Below are positions 37,784 through 45,842 of a stretch of 64,000 bases of DNA, one piece after another; the stretch's first letter is position 1, and each line of letters begins with the position of its first letter. A program made the position numbers and the translations under genes. The stretch is from positions 1 through 64,000 of the forward strand of contig NZ_JAJDWC010000122.1 of NCBI RefSeq assembly GCF_022825805.1. Reading direction: 5' to 3'. Under the pieces are notes generated by a model that saw only the letters and a list, made by a program, of their open reading frames with translations, ran no database searches and had not been told where the DNA came from. This stretch comes from Phaeobacter sp. (GTDB lineage: Bacteria; Pseudomonadota; Alphaproteobacteria; Rhodobacterales; Rhodobacteraceae).

Positions 37784-38781
37784 GCGATCAACCCCTGCTG
37801 CCCCCGCGCCCACCCCGCAAGGTGTGGAATTTCACCCCCAGCCTGCCGCTTCAGGTCGCACCCTATTGGGATTGGCCGCTGAAACCGCTGGCCTCCCTGC
37901 TCTACCTGCTGCGCAGTTGGAACCCGGTTGGCATGCGCTGTCTGTTTCTGCTGGCCGCGGCCATCACCTGGGCGTTTTTCACCCCCGACATCAGCCGCGC
38001 CGAAACCCTGGCACTGGATTGGATCGCAGAGGTCTGGCTGCGCAATTTCATCATCCTGTTCACTGTCGCGGGCGGGCTGCATCTGCTGTTGTGGCGCCTG
38101 AAGGTGCAGGGCGATGACACCCGCTATGACATGCGACCCATGATGACGGGCGCGCGGGCCTTTACCTTCAACGTGCAGGTCTGGGACAATATGCTGTGGT
38201 CCTTTGTGGCGATGCAGTTCTGGACCTTCTGGGAATGCGCCATGTGGTATGCCTATGCCAACGGCTATGCCACCATGATCACCTTTGACAGCAACCCCAT
38301 CTGGTTTGTCACCTTGATCGTGTTGATCCCGATCTGGGCGGGGTTCTATTTCTACACCCATCACCGCCTGCTGCACATGGGGTTTCTCTACAAACACGTC
38401 CATTCCTGGCACCACCGCAATATCAACACCGGCCCCTGGTCGGGCCTTGCGATGCATCCGGTCGAGAGCTTCATCCTGATGACCGACACGCTGCTGTTTC
38501 TGCTGGTGCCTGCCCATCCGATCCATGTGATTTTCCTGCTGTTCCATCACGGCATCGGCGCGCCGACATCCCATGCCGGGTTTGAACAGGTGAAGGTGGG
38601 CAAATTGGGCGGTGTCGAGGTGGGCGATTTCTTCCACCAACTGCATCACCGGTTTTTCGATTGCAACTACGGCACGTTCGAGACGCCCTGGGACACGTGG
38701 TTTGGCACCTTCCACGACGGCACCGCCGCAGGCAACGACCTCGTCAAAGAACGCCGCCGCAAGATCTGGCAGAGCAAGTAA
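37780..38781 (+). CDS. Fatty-acid hydroxylase/sterol desaturase superfamily membrane protein
   Basis: A 333-residue membrane protein with a diiron hydroxylase histidine set: HHRLLH, HVHSWHHRN, AMHPVES, FHHGIGAPTSHAGFE and HQLHHRFFDCNYG. Hydrophobic helices lie around 45-65, 85-105, 130-150 and 180-195. Family members hydroxylate or desaturate lipid, sterol or carotenoid C-H bonds using O2. The C-terminus (NYGTFETPWDTWFGTFHDG) is characteristic. Translationally coupled to the HD-domain gene; substrate unknown. Confidence 0.88.
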   Translation: MSDQPLLPPRPPRKVWNFTPSLPLQVAPYWDWPLKPLASLLYLLRSWNPVGMRCLFLLAAAITWAFFTPDISRAETLALDWIAEVWLRNFIILFTVAGGLHLLLWRLKVQGDDTRYDMRPMMTGARAFTFNVQVWDNMLWSFVAMQFWTFWECAMWYAYANGYATMITFDSNPIWFVTLIVLIPIWAGFYFYTHHRLLHMGFLYKHVHSWHHRNINTGPWSGLAMHPVESFILMTDTLLFLLVPAHPIHVIFLLFHHGIGAPTSHAGFEQVKVGKLGGVEVGDFFHQLHHRFFDCNYGTFETPWDTWFGTFHDGTAAGNDLVKERRRKIWQSK

Positions 38782-39075
38782 GCCCGCCTGACAAAAGGCG
38801 CAGCACAACGCTGCCCAGCAAAGGGCGACCAACACCGCCCTTTGCACACCCCGGCACGTTACACCAGGCCCCTAGCCCCCAGCGACTTACACCAGAGACG
38901 CGAAGGAAGGCCCTACACAAACACCTTGCATTGGGCTGCTGAAATCCGCCGCGCATAAATTTCTGGTTTTCCGAGAGACGTTAGCGCAACCATGGGTGTG
39001 GAGAGTTGTGTCCTTGCGAGCGGACAGTATAGACGGGGTCAGAACGTTATTCCCATCCAGCGGAGACCCGACCTC

Positions 39076-39978
39076 ATGGCGCAAAACACCTCGACACAGA
39101 CCGCACAGTTCGACCGTATCGCAAATGGCAAAGGCTTCATCGCTGCGCTGGATCAATCCGGCGGTTCGACCCCGAAGGCGCTGGCGCTTTATGGCGTGAC
39201 CGAGGACGCCTACAGCAATGATGACGAGATGTTTGGCGAAATCCAGAAGATGCGCGCCCGCATCATCACCGCACCGGATTTCAGCAGCGACAAGATCCTC
39301 GGCGCGATCCTGTTTGAGAAAACCATGGATGCGGCCATCGAGGGTACGCCTGTGCCTGCGTATCTGTGGGACAAATGTGGGGTTGTGCCGTTCCTGAAGG
39401 TGGACAAAGGGCTGGCAGATGAAGCCGATGACGCCCAGATGATGAAGCCGATGCCAGATCTGGACGCGCTGCTGTCACGCGCTGCGACTGCCGGGATCTT
39501 TGGCACCAAAATGCGCTCTGTCGTGAAGGCCGCCAATGCAGCCGGGATCAAAGCGGTGGTGGATCAGCAGTTTGCCGTGGGTCGCCAGATCGCTGCAGCG
39601 GGCCTGTTGCCGATCATCGAACCAGAGGTCGACATCCACTCCGCCAGCAAGGCTGAGGCCGAAGCTCTGCTGAAGGCCGAGATCCTGGCGCAGCTTGATG
39701 CGCTGCCTGCGGACACCAAAGTGGCGCTGAAACTGACCATCCCGACTGAGGCTGGTCTTTATGATGCGCTGGCCGCTCATGACAACGTCGTGCGGGTTGT
39801 GGCGCTGTCTGGCGGCTACACCACCGATGATGCTTGCGCCAAGCTGACCGAGAACACCACCATGATCGCCTCTTTCAGCCGCGCGCTGACCGAAGGTCTG
39901 TCGGTCTCCATGAGCAACGATGAATATAACGCCGCTCTGGGCGCCAACATCGACAAGATCTATCGCGCCTCTATCTGA
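39076..39978 (+). CDS. Class I fructose-bisphosphate aldolase
   Basis: A 300-residue aldolase of the short bacterial class I type. Start MAQNTSTQTAQFDRIANGKG at 39076 with CGGAGA upstream. Motifs: FIAALDQSGGSTPKAL, GAILFEKTMD, VPFLKVDKGL and VALKLTIPTEAG (Schiff-base lysine region). It acts in glycolysis/gluconeogenesis and needs no metal. A single-gene unit ended by a bidirectional terminator; the 294-bp spacer upstream (38782-39075) shows nothing recognisable beyond the ribosome site. Confidence 0.92.
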   Translation: MAQNTSTQTAQFDRIANGKGFIAALDQSGGSTPKALALYGVTEDAYSNDDEMFGEIQKMRARIITAPDFSSDKILGAILFEKTMDAAIEGTPVPAYLWDKCGVVPFLKVDKGLADEADDAQMMKPMPDLDALLSRAATAGIFGTKMRSVVKAANAAGIKAVVDQQFAVGRQIAAAGLLPIIEPEVDIHSASKAEAEALLKAEILAQLDALPADTKVALKLTIPTEAGLYDALAAHDNVVRVVALSGGYTTDDACAKLTENTTMIASFSRALTEGLSVSMSNDEYNAALGANIDKIYRASI

Positions 39979-40013
39979 GGCCCGCCTGCCCGCAAAGCTG
40001 GGTGAGAGACATG

Positions 40014-40053
40014 AAAAAGAGCCGCGTCGGTCAGGTCCCGGCGCGGCTTTTTT
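40014..40053. terminator. Bidirectional terminator between aldolase and enoyl-CoA hydratase genes
   Basis: A 10-bp stem (40021-40030 with 40038-40047, one G-U pair) has AAAAA on its left and TTTTTT on its right, so it can end transcription from both convergent genes. Confidence 0.85.
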
Positions 40054-40079
40054 CATTGCAGGGGTGGCTGACGCCGGCC

Positions 40080-40862
40080 TCAGTCGAACTTTGGGGCGCG
40101 TTTTTGCATCTGTGCGGCGACCACCTCCATCTGCTCGGGCTTGCCCAGCAAACTGGCCTGCAGACGGGATTCTTCGATCAGCACCTCTTCTCGTCCTGCG
40201 GTTTCGGCCCGCTCAATCAGCGCTTTGGCGGCGCGGATGGCGCGCGGGCTTTGTCCGGCAATTTTGGTGGCCAGCGCCTGCGCCCGCTCCAGCGGGTCGT
40301 CATCCAGTTCCGTCACCAGCCCCCAGTCCAGGGCCTGCAGCGCAGAGATCTCTTCGGCGGTATAGGTGAGCCGTCGCAGAACATCCGACCGCAGCAAGCG
40401 CGGCAGCAGCACCATGCCGCCCATATCCGGCAGCAGGCCCCATTTCATCTCCATGATCGACAGCCGCGCATCCGGCGCGCAGATCCGCATATCCGCCGCC
40501 AGAGCCAGCTGCAGCCCGCCGCCAAAGGCCACACCGTGAAGGGCCGCGATCACAGGCATCGGCAAGCGACGCCAGACCAGCGCCATTTCCTGCATTTCAT
40601 TGGCGTCCTGATGGCTGCGCGTCATCAGCCAGTCGGTGGGGTCCTGCAGACCCATCTGGGCAAAGCTGGCCACATCAAGCCCGGCGCAAAAGGATTTACC
40701 CTCGCCCGACAGCACCACGGCGCGGGCCGGGCTGTCCAGCAGGCTGTGACCGGCGGCGATGATCTCGTCGACCATCTCCGGATCCAGCGCGTTCATCTTG
40801 TCGCCGCGGGTCAACGTCACATGGGCGATATGGTTTTCGATGGTTACTGAAACACGTGCCAT
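40080..40862 (-). CDS. Enoyl-CoA hydratase/isomerase family (crotonase) protein
   Basis: A 260-residue crotonase-fold enzyme. Start MARVSVTIENHIAHVTLTRG at 40862 with AAGGGAAGGA upstream. Oxyanion-hole segments: GKSFCAGLDV and ALHGVAFGGGLQLALAADMR, followed by MEMKWGLLPDMGG. The catalytic Glu pair of true enoyl-CoA hydratases is only partly evident: the second position is Asp in LLPDMGG. The exact reaction (hydratase, isomerase or other) is open. Confidence 0.88.
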   Translation of the reverse strand: MARVSVTIENHIAHVTLTRGDKMNALDPEMVDEIIAAGHSLLDSPARAVVLSGEGKSFCAGLDVASFAQMGLQDPTDWLMTRSHQDANEMQEMALVWRRLPMPVIAALHGVAFGGGLQLALAADMRICAPDARLSIMEMKWGLLPDMGGMVLLPRLLRSDVLRRLTYTAEEISALQALDWGLVTELDDDPLERAQALATKIAGQSPRAIRAAKALIERAETAGREEVLIEESRLQASLLGKPEQMEVVAAQMQKRAPKFD

Positions 40863-41222
40863 TTGATGGTCCTTCCCTTGAGGTGCGCCCATGACTGATG
40901 GCGTTGGGGCCGCCTGCATGGGCCGGGGGCGGTTCTTTCGCTGCCCTCCAAATACCAAGAGACTGCCCGCGATCGGCACACCATGCCAGCCTGACGCAAG
41001 GGAAGATCGGCAGAACAGCCTCAGCACACGTGGCGATCAGGGGGGGGCGGGGGTGCATCCGTGGTGAGGCGCAGACCATTCCTGGGCTACTCGGAGAAGG
41101 TTCACAGAGGGCAATCAGGCAGGTGCCAGCCAAGTGCCCGCCAAGTGCCTGTCAGGTCAGCGAGCGTTCAGAAACCCGGTGAGGGCCTTGCCTGGGGCGG
41201 CACCATCACGTTATCTGCGGCC
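40863..41222. other. 360-bp divergent spacer
   Basis: It separates the enoyl-CoA hydratase and aminotransferase genes. It contains an uninterrupted run of eight G (41040-41047) followed by C and five more G, and an 11-bp duplication (GCCAAGTGCCC/GCCAAGTGCCT, about 41127-41148). No gene seen. Confidence 0.5.
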
Positions 41223-42335
41223 ATGACACAGCCACGCTATACCCCGCTCGCCGAAACGCTGCCCGCCTCTGTGCCCTTCGTCGGGCCCGAAACGCAGGAA
41301 CGCCAGCGCCGCGCCCCGTTTGAGGCCCGCCTTGGCGCGAATGAGAGCATCTTTGGCCCCTCGCCCAAGGCCATCGCCGCGATGCAGGCCTCGCTGGGGG
41401 ATATCTGGCGCTATGGTGATCCCGAAAGCCACGATCTGCGTCAGGCGCTGGCGGCCCATCACCAGATTTCGATGGACAATGTTCTGGTGGGCGAAGGCAT
41501 CGACGGATTGCTGGGCTATCTCGTGCGGCTGCTGGTGGGACCTGGGGATGCGGTGGTGACCTCGCTTGGGGCCTATCCGACCTTCAACTATCACGTGACG
41601 GGGTTTGGCGGCGTGCTGCACACCGTGCCCTACCGCGACGATCACGAAGACCCTGCCGCCCTGTTTGCAAAGGCCCGCGAGGTTGATGCCAAGCTGGTCT
41701 ATCTGGCCAATCCGGACAATCCGATGGGCAGCTGGCACAGCGGCGCGGATCTGCTGGCGGCTTTGGATCATCTGCCCGCAGGCTGTCTGTTGGTGCTGGA
41801 TGAGGCCTATATCGACTGCGCGCCTGCAGGCACCGCCCTGCCCATCGACATCAACGACCCGCGCGTGATCCGCACCCGCACCTTTTCCAAAGCCTATGGG
41901 CTGGCCGGGGCGCGGGTGGGGTATGTGCTGGGAGCGGCGGATCTGATTTCCGCCTTCAACAAGGTGCGCAACCATTTTGGTATGAACCGCAGCGCGCAGA
42001 TCGGAGCCTGTGCCGCGCTGGAGGATCAGGATTGGCTGGCGCAGGTGGTGGCGCAGATCGACACCGCACGCGCGCGGATTGCCCAGATCGCCTGCGACAA
42101 CGGGTTGAGCCCCCTGCCCTCTGCCACCAATTTCGTCGCCATTGATTGCGGCCGTGACGGGGCCTTTGCGGCTGAGGTCCTAAAGGCGCTGGTTGCGCGG
42201 GGGATCTTTGTGCGCATGCCTTTTGCGGCGCCACAAAACCGCTGCATCCGGGTCAGCTGTGGGCCTGAGGATCAGCTGCAGGCCTTCGCCGCGGCGCTAC
42301 CCGAAGCACTGAAGGAGGCGCAGGCCAAGGCCTGA
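41223..42335 (+). CDS. Histidinol-phosphate aminotransferase-like PLP enzyme
   Basis: A 370-residue class I/II aminotransferase closest in pattern to HisC. The N-terminal region has LGANESIFGPSPKAI. The cofactor region has VLDEAYIDC and the Schiff-base lysine sits in TRTFSKAYGLAGARVGY. The C-terminal Arg motif is RCIRVSCGPEDQ. It lacks his-operon context, so it may act on another amino acid. The start at 41223 has only a weak ribosome site. Confidence 0.85.
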   Translation: MTQPRYTPLAETLPASVPFVGPETQERQRRAPFEARLGANESIFGPSPKAIAAMQASLGDIWRYGDPESHDLRQALAAHHQISMDNVLVGEGIDGLLGYLVRLLVGPGDAVVTSLGAYPTFNYHVTGFGGVLHTVPYRDDHEDPAALFAKAREVDAKLVYLANPDNPMGSWHSGADLLAALDHLPAGCLLVLDEAYIDCAPAGTALPIDINDPRVIRTRTFSKAYGLAGARVGYVLGAADLISAFNKVRNHFGMNRSAQIGACAALEDQDWLAQVVAQIDTARARIAQIACDNGLSPLPSATNFVAIDCGRDGAFAAEVLKALVARGIFVRMPFAAPQNRCIRVSCGPEDQLQAFAAALPEALKEAQAKA

Positions 42336-42400
42336 CGCCCGCCTGCGCTGATCCAGAAGTTGATCCACACCCTGATCGCGACACTGATCAAGATCGGGGG

Positions 42401-43711
42401 TCAGCCGCAGCAGCTCTCTGACGCGGCGGCGGTATCGCCTGTTGCAGCTGACGCCTGTTTTGCAGCTGTCGCCTGCTTGGCACCTGTGGCCTGTTTTGCC
42501 CCTGTGGCCTGGGCGAGCACTGTGGCGGCGGCCTCAACCGCGCCGGAGCCATGGGGAATATCCAGCGCCTTCAGCCCTGTATCAACGCCGCCCAGCAGCC
42601 CCATGATCATCTGACCATTCACATGGCCCATATGGCCAAAGCGCAGATAGCCGTGCCATGCGGTGCTGTCCGGCGCTGCCATCCCCAGACCGATGCCCAG
42701 GGTCAGACCCAGCGTTTGCTCCAGCCACATGCGCAGCCGGGTGCCGTGTTCGGGGCCGATGTGCAGCGATGTCACCGCGTTGGAGCGCAACGCCACATCA
42801 GACACATTCATCTGCAACGGGCCATCCGCCCCCCACCGCGCGCAAGCGGCCCAGATCGCCTGGGCCAGCAGATGATGGCGCGCCCAAACCTGTTCCATCC
42901 CTTCGCCATGAATGAGATCAAGCGCGGCGCGCAGCCCGTAGAGATGATGGGTCGGGGCGGTGCCGCCAAAATACTGGTAATACGCGCCCGGATTGGCGCG
43001 CGGCACCCAATCCCAATAGCGGCTGACCCGTGGCAGACAGCCGCGTGCCTCTGCCGCCTTGGGTCCAAAGAACACGAAGGATACGCCAGCGGGCACCATC
43101 AGCCCCTTTTGGCAGCCTGCAACCATCACATCGACGCCCCAGTCGTCCATCTCGAACCGGTCACAGCCCAGCGATGCGATGCAATCCGCCATCAACAGCG
43201 CCGGATGCTGCGCCGCATCCAGACAGCTGCGCAGTGCGGCCACATCGTTTCGGATCGAGCTGGAGGTATCCACATGCACAGCCAGCACCGCCTTGATGCG
43301 GTGAGTTTTGTCCGCGGCCAGCGCCTCGGCAATCCGGTTCATATCCCATGCAGCATGGGTGCCGAAATCAAGGAGTTCGACCTCAATCCCCAGCGCCTCC
43401 GCCATTTCGGCCCAGCCGATCGCAAACTGACCCGAGGCAGGCACCAGCACCTTGTCGCCCGACGCCAATGTGTTCATCAGCGCAGCTTCCCAGGCACCAT
43501 GGCCGTTGGAGATGTAGATCGCCGCATCATGCTGGGTGCGGGCCACCCGCTTGAGATCGGGGATCAGCGTTGCGGTCAGGTCGATCAGCTCACCGGCATA
43601 GATGTTGGGCGATGGCCGATGCATCGCCTGCAGAACCGTATCAGGGATCACCGACGGCCCGGGAATTGCCAGATAGCCACGCCCTGCGGCAAGTGAGACA
43701 TCCGCTGTCAT
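42401..43711 (-). CDS. Class V aminotransferase (alanine/serine-glyoxylate type)
   Basis: A 436-residue PLP enzyme of the AGT/SGT family. Start MTADVSLAAGRGYLAIPGPS at 43711 with GGGAG upstream. Family stretches: YISNGHGAWEAALMN, ADCIASLGCDRFEMDDWG, then the Schiff-base lysine in MVAGCQKGLMVPAG. The C-terminal ~40 residues are an Ala/Thr/Gln/Lys tail built from 18-bp tandem repeats (QATGAK units), absent from usual family members. Likely glyoxylate or one-carbon metabolism, but the donor amino acid is not certain. Confidence 0.88.
   Translation of the reverse strand: MTADVSLAAGRGYLAIPGPSVIPDTVLQAMHRPSPNIYAGELIDLTATLIPDLKRVARTQHDAAIYISNGHGAWEAALMNTLASGDKVLVPASGQFAIGWAEMAEALGIEVELLDFGTHAAWDMNRIAEALAADKTHRIKAVLAVHVDTSSSIRNDVAALRSCLDAAQHPALLMADCIASLGCDRFEMDDWGVDVMVAGCQKGLMVPAGVSFVFFGPKAAEARGCLPRVSRYWDWVPRANPGAYYQYFGGTAPTHHLYGLRAALDLIHGEGMEQVWARHHLLAQAIWAACARWGADGPLQMNVSDVALRSNAVTSLHIGPEHGTRLRMWLEQTLGLTLGIGLGMAAPDSTAWHGYLRFGHMGHVNGQMIMGLLGGVDTGLKALDIPHGSGAVEAAATVLAQATGAKQATGAKQATAAKQASAATGDTAAASESCCG
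42437..42505. repeat. In-frame 18-bp tandem repeat in the aminotransferase tail
   Basis: Units in plus-strand reading: CGCCTGTTTTGCAGCTGT, CGCCTGCTTGGCACCTGT, GGCCTGTTTTGCCCCTGT, preceded by a shortened copy. They encode QATGAK/QATAAK repeats. Confidence 0.8.
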
Positions 43712-43857
43712 TCTACGCTCCCTGTTTGGATGCGGCCGACTGTGGCGCGGTGCGGCGGCGTCTGCAAGCCCCCAATTTTGGGGACGCATGGCAGGGCTCC
43801 TATCGCTTGGGACTGACCGCAGATATGGCGCTGCGCAGGACAAGCCACACTGCTGCG

Positions 43858-44781
43858 CTACAGCCGGATTGTGCCCGCAAACTCCCGCGCCAGCACCTCG
43901 CGGATGTAGCTTGCCAGCCGCTGATAGCTGGCCGGATTGCCGCTGCTGCTGCGCCAGGCGAGACCCACGTGGCGATAGGGTTCGGGGCGCAGCGCCAGAA
44001 CGTCCACATCACCGCCGCCGCCGCGCACTTCGCTTTCGACATAGAGCGCGGGCAGCACCGTCACGCCCATATCCAGCGAAACCATCTGGCGCAGCGCGTC
44101 CAGACTGGTGCCTTCGAGATCCTGCCGCAGCATGGCACCACTGGCCGCAGCCAGATCGCTGGTTTGACGCCCCAAGGAATAGGACGCATTCAGCCCCAGC
44201 ATGCTTTCGCCCTCAAGGGCGGTTCTGGAGATTTTGGCCTGACCGGCAAGCGGATGGCGCTGGGACACCGCAAGCAGCAGAGGTTCGCGAAACAGAAACT
44301 CATGGCGGATGTCATCGCGCGGCACGGGCAGCTGCGTCAGGATCAAATCATGCTGCCCCGCCATCAGATCCTCTGTCAGCATACGCGGCGGCCCGTCGCG
44401 GATGATCAGTTTGACATCGGGAAAGGCCGCAGGCAGCCCGCGCAGCACCCGTGGCAACAGATAGGGGCCAATGGTGGGGGACGAGCCAAGCCGCAGGGTG
44501 CCGACCAGCTGCTCCTGCGCCGATCCGGCCAGCTGGCCCAGCGCGTCAACGCTGCGCAGGATCTCCTCGGCGCGTTGCGCGGTTTCGCGGCCAACCGCCG
44601 TCAGGATGAGCCCGCTGCGGCGCCGTTCCACCAGTGGCGCACCAAGATGGGTTTCCAGCGCTGCAATCTGCAGGCTGAGCGAGGGCTGGCTGATCCCCAG
44701 CTGCCGGGCCGCAGTGCGATATTGCAGGGCGCGGCTCAGCACTGCGAAGTAGCGCAATTGCCGCAAGGTGATATCTGCCAT
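43858..44781 (-). CDS. OxyR-like LysR-family regulator lacking cysteines
   Basis: A 307-residue LysR regulator starting MADITLRQLRYFAVLSRA at 44781 (AAGGGGC upstream; a GTG eight codons earlier has no ribosome site). HTH: LQYRTAARQLGISQPSLSLQIA. The effector domain aligns by pattern with OxyR (LRLGSSPTIGPYLLPRVL; DLILTQLPV), but the segment where OxyR carries its two redox cysteines reads MLGLNASYSLGRQTSDLAAA, and the whole protein contains no Cys. It therefore cannot sense peroxide by the classical disulfide switch. An ATAG-N7-CTAT dyad lies about 100 bases upstream. Confidence 0.85.
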   Translation of the reverse strand: MADITLRQLRYFAVLSRALQYRTAARQLGISQPSLSLQIAALETHLGAPLVERRRSGLILTAVGRETAQRAEEILRSVDALGQLAGSAQEQLVGTLRLGSSPTIGPYLLPRVLRGLPAAFPDVKLIIRDGPPRMLTEDLMAGQHDLILTQLPVPRDDIRHEFLFREPLLLAVSQRHPLAGQAKISRTALEGESMLGLNASYSLGRQTSDLAAASGAMLRQDLEGTSLDALRQMVSLDMGVTVLPALYVESEVRGGGGDVDVLALRPEPYRHVGLAWRSSSGNPASYQRLASYIREVLAREFAGTIRL

Positions 44782-44886
44782 CCGCTGCCCCTTTGCTGGT
44801 GACACGTTGTGATGACCCGCTGTGTGTCGCGGCCCATCCTGTCCAATGAATAGCCTGGCTCTTGATCGCGGCTGCTTCTTTATAAG

Positions 44887-44901
44887 ATAGGAAAAACCTA
44901 T
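44887..44901. promoter_or_regulatory. OxyR-type dyad ATAG-N7-CTAT
   Basis: ATAGGAAAAACCTAT matches the OxyR element ATAG-N7-CTAT and also the general LysR T-N11-A dyad (TAGGAAAAACCTA). It lies in the divergent spacer between the OxyR-like gene (start 44781) and the small coiled-coil gene (start 45007). Probably the autoregulatory site of the LysR protein. Confidence 0.55.
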
Positions 44902-45006
44902 CCTATTTCACCGTTACATTGGCTTCTTTTTCGTCCGCAGGTACCCATTTGTTCAACCATACGATGTACCCTGATCGTAATTTGGTGACACAGAATGGAG
45001 ACCCGC

Positions 45007-45243
45007 ATGAAACCCAACCCGAAGGTAAAGGCCTTCACCCTGCAGATACGTCTGGCCAAGCTGCGGCTGAAACACCGCAAGATCAAGGCCAAGATTGCGA
45101 CCGAGCTGAACCGCGGTGCCCCCTGCGACAGCCAGTTGCACGGGCTGAAACAACAGCGCCTCGGCATCCGGCATGAGATGGTCGAATGCCTGTCAGGTCT
45201 GCGCCAGATTGCGCAGCCTGCAGCGGCGCAGCGCCCCAACTGA
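45007..45243 (+). CDS. Small helical protein, DUF465/YdcH-like
   Basis: A 78-residue basic protein starting MKPNPKVKAFTLQIRLAKLR at 45007, with GGAG seven bases upstream (an ATG four codons earlier lacks one). Predicted to be two helices forming a hairpin: RLAKLRLKHRKIKAKIATEL and LHGLKQQRLGIRHEMVECL. The second half resembles DUF465 (YdcH), where LKxxKLxLKDEI is usual. The family match is tentative. Divergent from the OxyR-like LysR gene. Confidence 0.6.
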   Translation: MKPNPKVKAFTLQIRLAKLRLKHRKIKAKIATELNRGAPCDSQLHGLKQQRLGIRHEMVECLSGLRQIAQPAAAQRPN

Positions 45244-45429
45244 TCGAGGTCCAGCCAGATGTTTTGCCCCCCAAACAGCCCCGCTGTGACGCGTTCGACG
45301 CCCGTAAGTCAGTCCTGGACATATCCGCTCCCGGATCCTGGCGATTTTGAATTTGAAGATGATGACGGCCCCGATGGAGGCTGCCCTGCCCTGGTGCAGA
45401 TGCGGCCATATGCGCCCGTCGGTCGTCGC

Positions 45430-45458
45430 GACCTCTGAGACTGCGCCTGTCAGAGGTC
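45430..45458. repeat. 9-bp perfect inverted repeat
   Basis: GACCTCTGA pairs with TCAGAGGTC around an 11-base loop. Confidence 0.6.
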
Positions 45459-45502
45459 AGACGTCTGCTCCCGGCGTAGGCCCACGCTGGCGGAGCGGAT
45501 GC

Positions 45503-45538
45503 GGCTGCCTCCTCCTTTCCCGAAGTGAGGAGGCAGCC
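45503..45538. repeat. 12-bp perfect inverted repeat
   Basis: GGCTGCCTCCTC pairs with GAGGAGGCAGCC around a 12-base loop; no T-run on either side, so not a standard terminator. Confidence 0.65.
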
Positions 45539-45842
45539 AAAGGGCCCTGCGCAGGTGCTGCGCCCCAATGCCCTGCCCCAAATTACGCTGCTCTAAGTTG
45601 CCATATCCAAGTTACCGGGCCCCAGGTTACCCAGCCCCAATGCTCTACCCGTCCAGCCTGGCGTGTCGCGCCCGCCGCACCACAGCCAACTCTTCCTCAT
45701 ACTGCTAAACGCCCCCCAGCAGATGCGCACCAGCGATCCGCACGAGAGCGCCGCAAACGGTGGCCGCGCTTGCACCTTTGTCTCCAGCTGCTTAAATGGC
45801 GCTACTCTGGCGTCTGCGTCAGCATCGGAATGACAATAACGG

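Larger units (their letters stand above)
45244..45842. other. 0.6-kb spacer with two strong hairpins
   Basis: No protein gene is evident. It contains perfect hairpins at 45430-45458 and 45503-45538 and a 14-15-bp tandem repeat at about 45596-45639 (AAGTTACCGGGCCCC, AGGTTACCCAGCCCC and a shorter copy). Confidence 0.5.

Noticed and set aside
45503..45540. Resemblance to the SRP RNA motif (GAAG ... GGCAGCC)
   Set aside because: The stem is perfectly paired, whereas the SRP RNA core needs the asymmetric and symmetric internal loops. The tetraloop context also does not fit.
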